In this document: positions 39,850-53,200 of the stretch, piece by piece
Position numbering within the stretch: position 1 is the first letter of the stretch
Layout: every line of letters starts with the position of its first letter
DNA from: Serinus canaria
Taxonomy: Eukaryota > Chordata > Aves > Passeriformes > Fringillidae
Length of the DNA stretch: 64,000 nucleotides
Reading direction: 5' to 3'
Assembly: GCF_022539315.1 (NCBI RefSeq)
Contig: NC_066315.1
Span: 18,327,649-18,391,648, forward strand
Position numbers and translations under genes: made by a program
The notes under the pieces: model-generated
The model's database searches: none
What the model was told of the DNA's origin: nothing
Seen by the model: only the letters and a program-made list of their open reading frames with translations

Positions 39850-40420
39850 GTCCAGAACAACACACCACCCCGTTTTCCCTCCCCAGCCTGCCGGGGCAGG
39901 AATGCCCGTCCCTGGCAGGGGAGGGCGGTGCTCTCGGCGGGCAGAGGCTGCCGGGGCTGTGCCTGCGGAGCTGCTGGGAGGCAGCCGCTCAGCCGTAGCC
40001 GCACTCCTGGCGGCCGAGCTCGGCCCGAGTCCATTCCAAAGCTCAGCCTTCCTTCTGCCACGCCAGTGGTCTCTGAGCCCCGCAGCAGGTGCCTGGTGTC
40101 CGGAACACCTCTAAGGAAGGAGCCGAGGCGCGGGGCAGCCGCGCCCGCTGCGGAACTCGGGCTGGGAAACGGCGTCAGGCAAGCGAGATATAGCAGCTTG
40201 TGTACTGTGCCAGCCCTCCGTGCTGTGTGCCGCCTGCACGGATAGGTAAAGGTGAATTCACTGTCTCTCCCAGTTCCTCCCTCTTCCCCGGTTGTTTGGG
40301 CTGTACTCTGAAGCCTTCCCTGCCTTGCGTCCCCTTTTCCAGTGCCCAGTTCCATGATCTCGGGCGTTCTTGAGCTCGCTTTACCGGGGCAGGACTGATG
40401 AGCCCAGCCTGAAGAGAGAT
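39850..40420. promoter_or_regulatory. Small CpG-rich block
   Basis: CpGs cluster at 39890-40200 within AT-rich flanks. Opposed open frames of 181 codons (plus) and 230 codons (minus) overlap here, which points to composition rather than coding. It is ~10 kb beyond the 3' end of SPAG6 and cannot be that gene's promoter. Confidence 0.45.
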
Positions 40421-40429
40421 TTCTGCTAC

Positions 40430-43400
40430 CACTTAGAGGAGCTGCATCCCAGCTCCCCTCCCCCAGCCCCTTCAACACCACCCACACAGCAATCCATCAG
40501 CATCACCCTCGGAGCATCTGGGGGCAACATGTAATTAGGAATGATGCTGTCTGCCATTTATAGACACACTACTGCAAGGACGGGCTGGTGAAAGTAATAC
40601 CCACCGACAGACATACCTTAGAGCGTGCATCGAACATTAATGGGGAAAAGTAACGGAAAGGTGGAGGAAAGAGGAGAGAGAAGGATGAGAGCAGCAGTGT
40701 ACTCCCCACAGCTTTAAACCAAAGCAGTCATTAAAACATCCTCTCAGTGTGACCGTGACGTAGTTGTCTGATAAAAGTTTATTTGAAGAAATAAATCAGT
40801 TCTGTAAAATAGGAACATCCTCTCTTGCTGGGGAAGTAGAGCTGCTTTGCTCTGTGATCCCTTTACTCAGATACAATCCGGCAGAAACTGTGCAGGCATC
40901 CACACGCTGCATTGCCTATGCACAGGACATCGTGGGGCCCATGGTGTTTTTCTCTCAAAGTCTTTTACTGCAAGAGATCTTATTTGAGATTTATCTGACA
41001 GCTGATACTGAGTGTCATCTCAGGCATGCTTGCCCCTCTGTTTGTGACTGTTTCTTTTCAATTATTTCCTATTTTGAATCTCCATCTTAATTTTTTTAAG
41101 TATTTAAAAACTTGGTTGTGCTTGTCACAACACTGTAAGTATTTAATATGCAGGCTGTGTGTTCACTCTGGAGCATACATCAGCCTATTGTCACAGCAAA
41201 AAACATCTGTTCGTGAGATGCTGTAACAATTCTGCCAACACTCAGTAACTAGCTTTGGATAAAGCAAAGTCAAACAAAAGGAGTGTGAACTATGACAAGC
41301 AATGTGTGGAGTGATAATTCAGAAAGGCTGAAGGAGATGTGAAAAGCAATTAGTCAAATAAACAAAAACGGGACAAATTATTTAAGTGCATCATGACTTG
41401 GAATCAAGGAACAGAGGGAGTGTGTGAGGACTGGGAAAATATTGGAGTGAGCTAAAGTTAAGATTCCTGCATTTGTCCCACAGAAACAAAAAGTCATGTA
41501 AGAGATATGTGCATCACTGAATTTCAGTTAAAGAAATGAAAGGGAAAAGAAAATAGAGACAGAGAAGAAGTGAAGGAAATCCAGAAGACAGTGACTGACC
41601 AACTCTTTTACTCAGCAGGAGAAAGGGAAGGAAGCAAAGGGACCAGCTGCCCACTTTGGGCACAGCAGCATGGCACAGACAACAGCAAAGACTTGAGTTA
41701 TGTGCTTTTGGGGATATGGCAAACACTCTTCTAATGGAGAGATTTTCAACTGCAGTATGAAGCCAGACCAATTCCCTCCATTGCTTTGTTTTGTACTTGG
41801 TTTGCTCATCTGCAGCAGTAGGAGTGGTGGCAGTTAAACAGGATGGAATTTCCATCAGGCTTAGAAATGGTACTTGCTGCCTACGGTTTTCCTGCAGAAC
41901 AGCTTCAGATTACACCGCACTTGTGTGAAGTTGCAGAGTTTTGTCATCCAACCATCCCACCAGTGCAGAGAACATAATGGAAGCTGCACCACTGCCATCT
42001 GAGTGCCATATGCCCCAGCCCAGAACGTTCCCTCAGTGCACAGTCACCCTCAGATCAACAAAAGCTTTTGCCTGGCTGAGGGTTTTCAGGACCAGCTCCC
42101 CAGACAAGTAGGATGGCCTGTCTGCACCATTAGCTAACGAACAACCATCTTTTATCTATTCTTCATGTGTTTATCACCACAGGATTCCAACACCACCAGC
42201 ACCACATTTCATTCATCTGCTCCAGATTGGAATGAACATTCAGCTGAAGTTTTATTAACTTACTTGTGAATTTTTACGACTTACCTTTTAGTTTTGTGGA
42301 TTTTTCCACTTCCTTCAATAGCTATTGCTTAAGGGTTTTCACACTATGATCCTGACAGGTGACTTAACTCTTTATAAAATGTATCTAACTCTGTGCATTT
42401 GGACTGCTCACATTGAGGGGAAGGAAGAGGTATATCCTTCTTTCCAGATTCAAATAATATTAATTGAGATTACAGAAAATTACTTGTGGCCTCAGAGAAG
42501 AAGAAAAAAAAGAATCCAGATTTTAGATTGCTTTTATAGTCCTGTGTGCTTCCTTTAGGTGTGCAGTGATGTAGCTCTGTCTATTTTCACACAGAAGGAA
42601 TCCAGCTGAGAGCATGTTTTATTATAGCTCCAGATGATGTTCAAGGGGATGAAAAACTCATTTTTCTCAGGTGGTCAGAGAACAATTCCCAGTAAACTGA
42701 CATTCTTTCCTCTCTAATCTGAATTCTGCAGAGGAATCCAAGTTGTTTATAAGCCATTTGAAAGATGTTTCAGAAAAAAAAAAGGATGGTCCTGGACTCT
42801 CTTACATTTTCAATTACTTTTCAATCTCTTAAGAACAGTCATTTAGGTCAGAGTAGTTAGACTGCTATAAAACAGCTGCTGAAGCAGTCTTCTATTGTAA
42901 ATTAAATGGCAATTTTACCAAACATTCGCATTGCACGCCTACATTAGAATAAACACAAATCTGGATTTTAAAAAACCCTTTGGAGGGGGAGGGCTAGGCC
43001 TAAAGTAGTCATTCATGACCTTGTGATAATTGGAGTTCATGGCAAAAAATTTGACAGATTTTATACTAGTAGGTCATGTCTAATATTAAAAAAAATACAA
43101 AAATAAGGGGAGGTGGTCCAAACTGGAGCTCCACACTTCAGAGGGAAAGCCAAGTTTCTGCTCTTGCTGTCACTCAGGGTGATACATCACAGGCATAGCT
43201 ATAGTTTCTGAAATGGCAGCTTCTTAAAACATTGTCATCAAAACAGTTCATTTGCTTCAGTTCAACCAGGGGAATTGTCACAGGAAAATGAGTTATGGTC
43301 AGCTACACATTGATGGCACTGATGAACAGTACCAGCACATGGCACTCATAGCAGTTTTCAGCTTCAAAGCATTATGAACATCCTCCTGGGGCATCCTGAG

Positions 43401-46400
43401 GAGCTGGAAGTCCTCCCAGTGCCAGAGCCAGGTAAGGTGGGAGCACTGATTCCAAGTGGACATGGGATGGAGGCAGGGAGAAGACTCTGTAATCTCTCAA
43501 CCCTGTAGGCATATGCTCTGGGTGTGGTACCTCTGTCCAAGGCAGGGTGGGGTCTTGACCCATGCAATTAAGGACAGAGCAATTTCAGTTCCACCCACCA
43601 GCTGTGACAGCAGACAAGCAGCACTAGCACAAGGCCCACTCTCCTTGAACCCTCTTCAGCCTTCCCCTGCCAAATTTCCCTGTCTCTTGTGTGCTCCAGG
43701 ACCTCGTATCCTTCATAGATAAGCTGGTACAGGATTTGCTCTGGAGTGACTGAAAGCAATAAAGTTTTGTATCGTTAAACTGCTTATAAATCACTTAAAT
43801 TATCCTCCTTTTCATTTCCATAAAATAAAAATGTCTGTATCAATCATGATCCAATGCTTGGTGGGCATGAGCAGCACTGCCACAGTGTCACTGAAGCAAT
43901 CACCTGTCCCCAGAGCAGGAGGCAGAGCCCCATGACCCAACTCAGGGACAGCTACAGCAAGGAGGTATAACCCATGAAAGGAGATGGGGAACTTGAAGCC
44001 TCCTTAACATCCATTCCCCAAAGCAGGTAAGAGCTGAGACACCTGCATGTTACTGATTCCTCCAACCTCCCTTTCCATCTCATGCTTTGCATGGCTGCAG
44101 GTGATGTTTCCACCACAGAGCACCAGCCATCCCCCAGTTCTAGAAAGATTTTCCTGCCATTCCCTCATTTGAAGCACTGTTGGAGAAGAAAGCAGGGAAG
44201 TAATTTTCTTGCTTCTGCTTTGCTTCCAGTAAAAAACAGAGCTGTTCAGAGCACAGGTGATGAAGATCTAGTGCCTGATTCTCATTACAGTGGAAATCAG
44301 ATGTGTGCTGCTGGCCTGGATGGAAATTAGTACCATAAAGCTGGCATTAGTGAGCACAGGAGCTACCCACCAGCCCCTGAAGATGCTTTACAGAGGCAAG
44401 TCTTGTGAAAGCAGATGTAATTTTGAATACATTTTGGTTGACTATGCTTGCAGGTGTGTACATATGTCTGTACAGGGAGGAGTTACATAAAGACCAGGGC
44501 AGACTACAAATGGGAGCTGTTATTTCTAAATTTTACACATTACTTGAGTCACAAAATATTAACTGCACCCAGCCCAGTGAACTCCCTTCCCTCTTGGTTC
44601 ATATTCACTCTAGTATATCCATCATTTTTGATTCTCTGCTGATTTCCATTGTTGGGGCTTATTTTCTGTGACTTGAGAACCTGAAATTACACTATATATC
44701 TTTGTAGTTCATTGAACTAACCAGCATTTACTTTAATTTAGTAAGGAAACATTTGGCTGGGTGTGCCCAAATAAATACTGTGTGTAAACCAACACAAATA
44801 TAGTTTGCACAAGGCTATAAACCTGTCTCAGAGCTCTAATGATATTGCAAGTCAATGAAGCTTCAGTATTCTCATTAACATGATTCCATCAGACCTCTAT
44901 GTTGCATATTATTAATTTTTAACAATAGATTGTAATATAATTTATAGCACTGTGGGGCAACAAAGGCTGGATCCTGATAGCAATCCAACCTTTTAGATTG
45001 ATAATGGCTTTAACACTGACCTAATATTGAAAGGTGAACGTGTTCAGAGGACATCAGACCTAATTATAAATAGGACAACAGGGATAAAACACATCACTAG
45101 TCTGCATCAGTGACAACAAAACTTTCCTTGAGAGCAAAGGGCACAGATCTCATCATAAGATTATGAAGAGTTCTGCTGCTAAATTTGACAAACAAGTAAT
45201 CAAAGGCTTTGTTTTAAAGAAATAGATTAAAACACTTTTCTCGCCTCTTGAAGTTGAACTTTTGTAACAAAAGGAATAAAATACAGAACAGCTATTGTTA
45301 ATCTGGGTACCTATAATTTAACTCAGTTTGGAGTCGGAACAAGCATATATTTTTGAAGAAAAGCAAGCCTTCAAAATCTCTGTGGAAATATGCTAAATGG
45401 ATTACATTAGCAGCCTTGCACTGTTCCTCTCCATGGCTTGCTGATGCCTGAGAGTGAACACAACCAGTTTCTGCTATGGACAGCAGCTCCAGTCCCTCAG
45501 CACTCGGAGCTCGTGACGCGACCTCCGGGCAAGGGGGACACAGCCATGAATGTGCTTAACCCAAGCAGGAGGAACTTCTCCTGAAAGGCAGCAAAAAATC
45601 ATTTCCTGGTTTAATAGGCATTCTCATCATCAAAATATGTGTTAGTGTTGCTCATACATATTTTCTAACTCAGTCTTTTGTGCTGTATCTAGAAATACAG
45701 TACAGCGGTAATAAGGTAATTAGTATTTTCACTAGCTAAATTACAGAGCTGGCTGCAGAATAAAGCACAGTAGCATCAATATTATCAGTATTATACAAAA
45801 ATAACATCAATAGTTTTAGTATAGTCACAAGATCTAATAATTTGCTCTTTCTCTGTGATCCCTTTAAATTCAGATGAGGAAACTCACAAGATCCACTGAC
45901 TCTTAGTTCAACTCCAGTTCTAAAAATCTAGGTAAATTTTTGTAGGTTCTTGAACAATAATTCTTTCTGAATATGGTATTAGTTAAAAAGAACTTAAGTT
46001 CTGCTGCATCAATCTCTCATATGAATTTAATTTTCCCAGCACTTCTGTAAGTTAACAAAGAAGTAGAACAGATACTTCACAGATGAAGATGATGAATCAT
46101 AGGGATTTGTAATAATTATCCAAGACCATAAAAGCAATCCTATGTCAGTGTGAGAAGTGGCTTTGCAATCCAGTCCTACTCCATATTTCCTTCCCCCACC
46201 GGTCACAAAGGGAGATCTAAAATTCCAGCAGCCAAGATACTGGAAACCAAGCAGCCATTAGGGAAGAAATTGAGGCAAGCATGCTTTCACAGATTCCTCA
46301 CATGGTGAGACAATTGTCTGCCTCCCCTTCATATCCAGAACTCAGAGGACTCCAATTTATAACAAAGTTGAAAGCATCCCCTGGCATTTTCCATGCTTAA

Positions 46401-48790
46401 AATTTCCCTTGGGCCAGGCCAATGCACAACCCCCTAGTCCAAATCAAGAACACTTGAAGATCTACTCACACTCCATCCACTTCCTAATTACAGTAACTTT
46501 ATGCTTTATGTCACAATATGAGGTTCATTTCCTCCACCAGTTCCATTCAACTCCTTCAACATATTGTTCATTTGTTTGTTAAGATGCAGATCTCCAGCAG
46601 CTTGATCACTTCAGATGAGACAAAGCAATCCCTTGGTAAATCCCTCTGGACATGCAGAACATATGATATGCACAAGAGTTGAACTCCTTGAATTTCCCCT
46701 TTTCAGATCCTCTACGTTTCCACTCATTCAGATAAAGAAAGGAGCTTTTGTAGGCAAGTTAATCCATCTGCTGAATGAAATATGGTACAAGTTCTACACA
46801 TCCACAAGTTCTGTCAAGGCCCTGGTTTACATCTGTAGATCTAATAATAACTGTAGTAATGCAGAAATCACGGCTCAGGCCCCCAGAGAAGATCTTTAGA
46901 GACTTGAGTTGAAAAGTCCCAATGCCACAGTCAAAGGAACAGGCAAAATTATTTAAGGGCTTATATTTATTTCTGCCAAAGCACTGGCTTAATTGTCTTT
47001 GTGTGTCTTAATAAGCCACCTCTGTGAGAGGGACTCTTATTTGAAATGCCTGTATGTCCTAAGCTCCAAAGCAGGCACTGCTGAGTGGTAAGATGAGACA
47101 AACATCCAAAGGCAGTGTAGGGGCCAAGCTGCAAAATGAGCCTGTTGTTCATCTTCTCTAGCACCACAGTCTCACACTTGCATGAAAACAGCATTTGAAC
47201 GAATTAAAATGCAAATCTACATTTTATTATATGAAATTGAGACAAATGACACACACTTGAAGCCTGCCAGAGCAGCTATTACAAACATTAATATAGTTTT
47301 AGATTATGACTTAAACCAAATGAAAGGATGGAATAGAAACACTGAAGAAACACCTTTTGAAACACTACAGGAAAAAAGCAACTCTTGCCATAGTTCCATT
47401 AGTAAAATACAAATTAGCAATAATTCTGTTGTAAAGGGTAAGATCTGTTTTGTGTGGACGTGTACCTCCAGGGAAGCCTCCAGCCCCAAGGTGTTTGTGA
47501 AGGCAGAGAAGCAGCTGCCAGCAAAGAACAACTGCCGGGTCTCAAACTACGTGGGAGAGGGCTTTGCACTGCCACAGCCTAATGGGATGTGGCATCGTCC
47601 AGGAATCCTGCAACAAGGGGCCAAACAGCCACTGGCCTAGGCCAGAGCTGCCCAGGGATGTAAAGATGTATTTATGCTAGGTCTGATTTAGATTGTACTC
47701 TACACAATCAGATCGCTTTGAAGGTTTGCCTTGTGCAATCATTTCCTTTGTCAGGAATCAGAAAAAGACTGTGAAAAGGCTGTGAACAAATTGTTTAGGC
47801 ATTGAAATTTAACCCTGTGGAATCCTTACAGTGTAGCACAGTGTGACACAGCAGGAGCACATTTGTCAGGGGACTGAAGCCTCTTTGCTCTCTCTGCACA
47901 AAACATATACATTAGCATTGTGTGGGGTGGGGGTGCTCCCGAGCACACGAGGCAGCGGTGGGGACACAGCTCCATGCCTCTGCTGCCTCCCATCTGCACA
48001 CAGCCCTCGGCACCACTTCTGCTCTGGTAGGGAAAATAGAGGCTTCAAGACTGTCTTGAAGCCTTTCCATTGCATTTTGTTTCAGAGGTTGTACAAGATT
48101 TGATTTTTAAATATCCATAATGCACGTGAGAAAATTATTGAGTATTGACTTAAAATTATTGACTCTTAACAACACTCTTGTTAAAAGTCTCAAAGTTTTT
48201 CCACTAGCATTAATAGTGCCAGAATATCCCAGCATTAATGTCAGAATATAAACTCTAAAATCAAAAAGGCATTTGGTAGAAGCTAGTCAGTTCCAAGGGT
48301 TTTCACTTAGCTGTGGGCTAAGGAAAGAACCCATCTGCTGTGGATTCTATACCAACATTCATGACTCCAACAGTTTCTGTCTCTGTCTCCATACAGTAAG
48401 GTACTGTGCATCCCCTGCTCCTCCTGAAAAGCAGAGTCTGAGAGCACCAAGTACCTCACAGCAGGAGCACAGCCCTCTTTAGAAATAAATTGTAACAGAG
48501 GATGGCCCACCAATATTTTTGTGAACTGTTGAAAAATATGCTGGCAAGAATTAAAAAACAGCAATTCGGAATTTGGCAAAGAAAAGCCACCCTAAATAAT
48601 TTCCAACTGCAATCAGTCTTTGCTTCTGCTTTACAGGTAATAGATGAGATAATCCTTCTTTTATAAACCCATTATGTTTAAGAAAGTTGGTAAGTTTCTC
48701 TCCAGTGAAGGTTTCAAATACTGTCTTTCCTTGTGGCTGCCAGTATTTCCACATCCCATTCCAGAAACACTGTTTAATACCCTTCAGGAA
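40430..48790. other. Large gene-free AT-rich region
   Basis: Nothing coding was recognised. A 152-codon frame at 47182-47640 (plus) has no familiar features. Short repeats include a 12-bp inverted repeat at 48161-48189 and an agcattaat...cagaatat duplication at about 48208-48249. Confidence 0.55.
48161..48189. repeat. Short-loop inverted repeat
   Basis: Arms 48161-48172 (gactcttaacaa) and 48178-48189 (ttgttaaaagtc) pair at 11 of 12 positions around a 5-base loop. Confidence 0.7.
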
Positions 48791-48795
48791 AAATT

Positions 48796-48905
48796 AAAAA
48801 AAAACAAAAAAAAAACCAAAAAAAAAAAACCCAAAAAAAACCCCCAAACCAAAATAAAACAAAAGCCAAAACAAACAAAAAAAACCCCAACAAAATAAAA
48901 CAACA
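48796..48905 (+). repeat. A-rich A/C low-complexity tract
   Basis: About 110 bases made almost only of A and C, with runs of A broken by cc, ccc and ccccc. It may be a decayed retroposon tail or a slippage product. The 74-codon lysine-rich frame through it is an artefact of composition. Confidence 0.85.
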
Positions 48906-50139
48906 AACACTCCCCCAAACTGCTGCAAATCTGCAAATGAGAAAAAGAAAAATGGTTAGAACAAAAAATGGTAAATGATAATTACATATTAGGGAAGATT
49001 ATAGGGTTGTTTGCTGTGTGGTACACCAGAGGAGTAAGCAGAATGTAGAAGTCTTTTCACTCTCCAAAAGAAGGTAAAAATAGTTTCAGGATGTTCTTCA
49101 GGTGGGAAAGAGCTCACACCTCTATGTCGATGTGATCTTGCAGCTTCAAGACTTAAGTTCCAAATGTGTTTTAACCCAACTCTTCAGCTATTTCAGCTCT
49201 TGAAGGATAAATCCTAAGCCACCTCAGTCCCATCAGTCCAATCAGTGCGACCTAAGTGTCCTCAGATTCCCTCTGAATGTGCTCAGAACTTTGCTATCAG
49301 TGTTCCTGCAGCCAAGCAAACCTCCTCTCTTCTGAGCCACACCAATGTGCTGCTGACCCCTGCAAACCAAACATCCCAGGGTCCTTCCCTTCGTGTCCAT
49401 GGAAGTTCTGCTCTGTCCTTCTCAAGAGGAACAACCATGCACAGACCAAACAGTGTATTGCTCCTTTCCTCCACAGCAAATCCTGCCTTAATTAGGAGGA
49501 CTTCTGCAAAAGATTTTTGTAGTATTATCTACCAGGCCAGGATCACCACACTACCATATAATGAAGAATTCAGCCCTTGTATCATCTTCATCTCTGATTA
49601 TTTCTTTGTTTAGCTGCTACTAACATGTTTGGAGATGTAAAATCACAAAACTTTACTTCCTCAAGGGTAGCAGTAGGAGGAATCTCAGTGCATAAAGAAT
49701 TCCATAATTAGAAAAAGCACAGGGGCCAGCTTTTTTTCCCCTTATCAAGCCTGGGAAGCTTTAAACAATATACAAAGGCAAAAGGAGAAAAGGGTAATTG
49801 TACTGAGAGGGCTAAAATTTGAATGAGATAACAAACTTTTCTTGCAGAAGGAAAAGGAAATTATTGATTCTAAAAAAGCTTCTGTGATAAATCATCACCC
49901 CTGCATGAAATTCCATTCATATATGTGGCAATATCTTAAAGTAAACCAAAAAGGAACAAAACTTAGCAACAAACAAGTTTATAAAGAACAAAATGTAGCG
50001 TGCTAGAATTGCTGAGCTTTTTCAGTAGTTCAAATAGTAGAAAGAGATTTGAGAATCAAGCAAGGCTTTCAACAGCTGTATTTGTATTACAGTCATAAAG
50101 ACATAAACATGAAATGCAGCTCTAATAAAACACTGAAGT
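48906..50139 (-). other. Region downstream of the SPAG6 stop (3' UTR and intergenic)
   Basis: The SPAG6 3' UTR must begin at 50139 and run leftward, but its end cannot be placed because no canonical poly(A) hexamer was seen in the nearest ~500 bases. The farther part contains no recognised feature. Confidence 0.5.
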
Positions 50140-50206
50140 TTATAAAACTGGTTGGTAATTTTCCACCCTTTCCAGGAGCGTCTCAGAATATCCAGGGGAA
50201 TAATAC
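50140..50206 (-). CDS. SPAG6: SPAG6 terminal coding exon and stop
   Basis: This is 67 nt of coding sequence. One base completes Arg, followed by YYSPGYSETLLERVENYQPV, Leu and TAA (50142-50140). The acceptor is cag at 50209-50207. The 3' UTR continues leftward. I see no AATAAA or ATTAAA in transcript sense in the next ~500 bases; the nearest relative is a TATAAA-type hexamer at 49984-49979. The transcript end is therefore not placed. Confidence 0.93.
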
Positions 50207-53200
50207 CTGAAAGAGAAACATTTTGTTTGTGTGTTAGACTACAAGGTATGCTCTGTGCAAAGAAATGAAACACTATGCAAATTCCTACAGATCAGGGAAA
50301 AATCCTAGCATTAAACGCTGGTCAAGGAATTCTACAGTTACTCCCCTACAATGTTTTAACAACCTACTTTTCAACTTACATTATCATTTATACTTGGAAG
50401 TCAGGTTTTTTAAAATATATTTAACTTCTTTTAGAGCATGTAGGTAAGCAGCTATGTTTTAGATAGATAGGTCCAGCTGCCATAAGCATTGTCTTTACTT
50501 AAAAATGTAGGGGCTGGCTTCTTTTGAAATCATGGCCTTTAACAAAAAAGCATGAGTTTACACACAACTGTCAGCTGCAAATGACAATAGTCTGCTGCTT
50601 ATGTCAGACATAAGCACACACCCCAAAACTCACATGAAGTCTACATTCATGAGAGGGACACTGGTTCTGGAACAAAAAAAATTGTCGCAGTGACCACCTC
50701 TCTCTAATGCCACTCAAGGATGGACACTATCCAGGAGGTTTTCATTAGAGTAGGACTCTATGGTCCCATTATTGTCCTGCTGTCATTCAACTGGTTTTCC
50801 ACAATGGACCAACTACATGCATCCAATATGCAAGTATCAAAGCTGCATTTAAGTTCTTGTTTTCCAGGTTAAGAGTATCTCAAATTTAATACTGTATTAT
50901 TCTAAAAACATACATCTCAGTACATTTCTAGCTTTGCAGGCCTGTGAATTGCCACCTCTGAGTCCTGAAAGCTTCAACTATAAAGAGACAGGAACACACT
51001 TCTATGTAATGTTGGCCTAAAATATAGTCCAAAAAATCCCCAATGCTTTCTCTTGAAGGAAAATCTATTTACCTTGTTAATTTTCATTTTTCTGAATAAT
51101 TTCTGCATAATTAAACTCTTTTTAAACCTCCTATTAGTTCTGTGACTTGTAAAGCTAACTTTCCAATGCATTACTATATTCAGTCTGCAAACAGCCCAAA
51201 ATAACAGGTCTCCAGGACAAACCCAGAGCTGGATTCTATCACAGCTGCTGTGCCTCAGGCAGCACAACCAACATCAGGCAGAAGCACAGACAGGCAAGCA
51301 AGAGATGCTCAGAGGAGCCTTTTCCTTTATTACATCCCAGGCTAGATGAGTAACCTTTTTTCATTTACAGGGGGAAAAACAGCTATAACAAAGAAACATT
51401 ATTAATATCCAGAAAAGCATAAAGAAATTCCTCTTTCCCTCTGAAGTACGAGCTGCAGAATAAAATTTCTTTATGACTTTGCTTTTACCCATTTGACAGC
51501 CACTGGCTTTTCTTTGTAGAGACAAAGTGGGCTTCATTTTGTGAGACTTAGTTTCTAGCTACTATTAGCTGAAGAACTCTACTGCTGTAATTAAAATTGA
51601 TGATGCAGATTTTCAGAGCCTGTAGAGGGAGTACATGAGTACAACATCCTTCTGATGTGTTGATGGAGTGAAGGACTGGTAAATGGATATCTAGAATCTA
51701 GGAGGGCATTTCTCTCATTATTACAATTTAGGATGGTGACACTTTGACTGTAAGCTATTTAATAGTGTTTCTGTATTCATTAAGGGCAAAGTTCAACTTG
51801 GTGCAGACAGCTGGTGTATGGTCCTTTTATATAACACTTAAGCCTTGTGATGAGGCTCAGGGAGGAAGGGCAGCTGTGGGCAGATCAACTGTGCAGGAGA
51901 GCCTCTGGACTCTGTGTACATCAGAGGAAGTTTCAAAGGAGCCTCTAATTCAGACACACCATTATGAAAGTCAAGGATGCAACCAAAGATTCACCAATAC
52001 CTGTATTTTTGGAGCCTAAGTAATCCACAAATAAGTTACCAAAATAAATTTCCCACAGACATTCATAAATATGAGTGGGTACACTGAAGACTCAGAGTCC
52101 ATCTGGGCAGTGCAGGACTGACTTTTCATCACACTTTCCTGCAAGGGCCTGATTATTTGCGCTTTGTTGACAGACAAAGAAATTTGATTCCAAATACAAA
52201 AAGAGAAAGCATTCTAATGTATATGTCCAGAAGTTGTGTTACCGCTGGGGCAATTAACCAAATGTTACGTTTTGGTTTTATTAAAACCAAAATTCACACA
52301 AGAGTTAAATTACTATTTTAAATCCTTCCTTTGTGTTGTTCCTGTGAAAAACATCAAACAACATTACAAGTATGAATTCTTTAAATTTCATTTTCCCTAC
52401 CTTACTATTTCCTCTGGATAGCAATTGTTAATAGTGTTGATATATTCCTGAAGAAGTGACCCAGATTCTGCTTTTATTTCCTGAACCTTTTTAAGTCCAC
52501 CAGTTGTTACAAAGAGACGACGTGCTTTACTGTCACGTGGTAACACCTACGCACAGAATAGTACATTAAAAAAAATTCTTTTGAATTAATCTGTATGCCA
52601 CTAGGCTCAAATATTGCTTATTTGTTTTTAATTCAGAGGAGAGATAAAATGGAAAATCAGAGAAACAACATCTGTAATGACTACTGTATTATAACACCCA
52701 GCTGTATAGGGAAAAAAACCCAGAAACCAGCCCTTTATGATTACAACATAGTTTATCATGTACTTTAATACATAACATATATAAAATAATGGATTTAATA
52801 TCTATCCTCACATAAATAATATTTCTTGAATTATTCCTACAGAGACAATAAGATTGTGAAGAATAGATAGATAATCAAAACAGAACACTAACATGGAGTA
52901 ACAACAGCATCTGTTCCACTTAAACCAAGTTATTCAGGTCTTTTATGTCAATTCCCACAGTTTAATTGTAGAGCTGAATTTTATATCATTATAATGATCT
53001 AGTATAGATTAGTGCATGAAAACAATACTGAGAATTGTTGCAAGTGAACAATACAGCCTTGAAGCATTACATGCTACTATTAAATTCCTAGATATTAAAA
53101 TCCTTTAACACACTGTGTAGCCATGGAAGCCTTTTACAAACACACACACAAAGCAAAAACGTGAAGTTTCTGCAGCCAAAGGGGATGAGAAGCAGAAACG

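Noticed and set aside
39795..40487. 230-codon minus-strand frame
   Set aside because: Composition-driven frame in a CpG-rich block, with overlapping plus-strand frames and no recognised motif.
47182..47640. 152-codon plus-strand frame
   Set aside because: No recognisable domain, and the sequence composition changes abruptly within the frame. Likely chance.
48674..48898. Lysine-rich 74-codon frame
   Set aside because: Produced by the A/C low-complexity tract.
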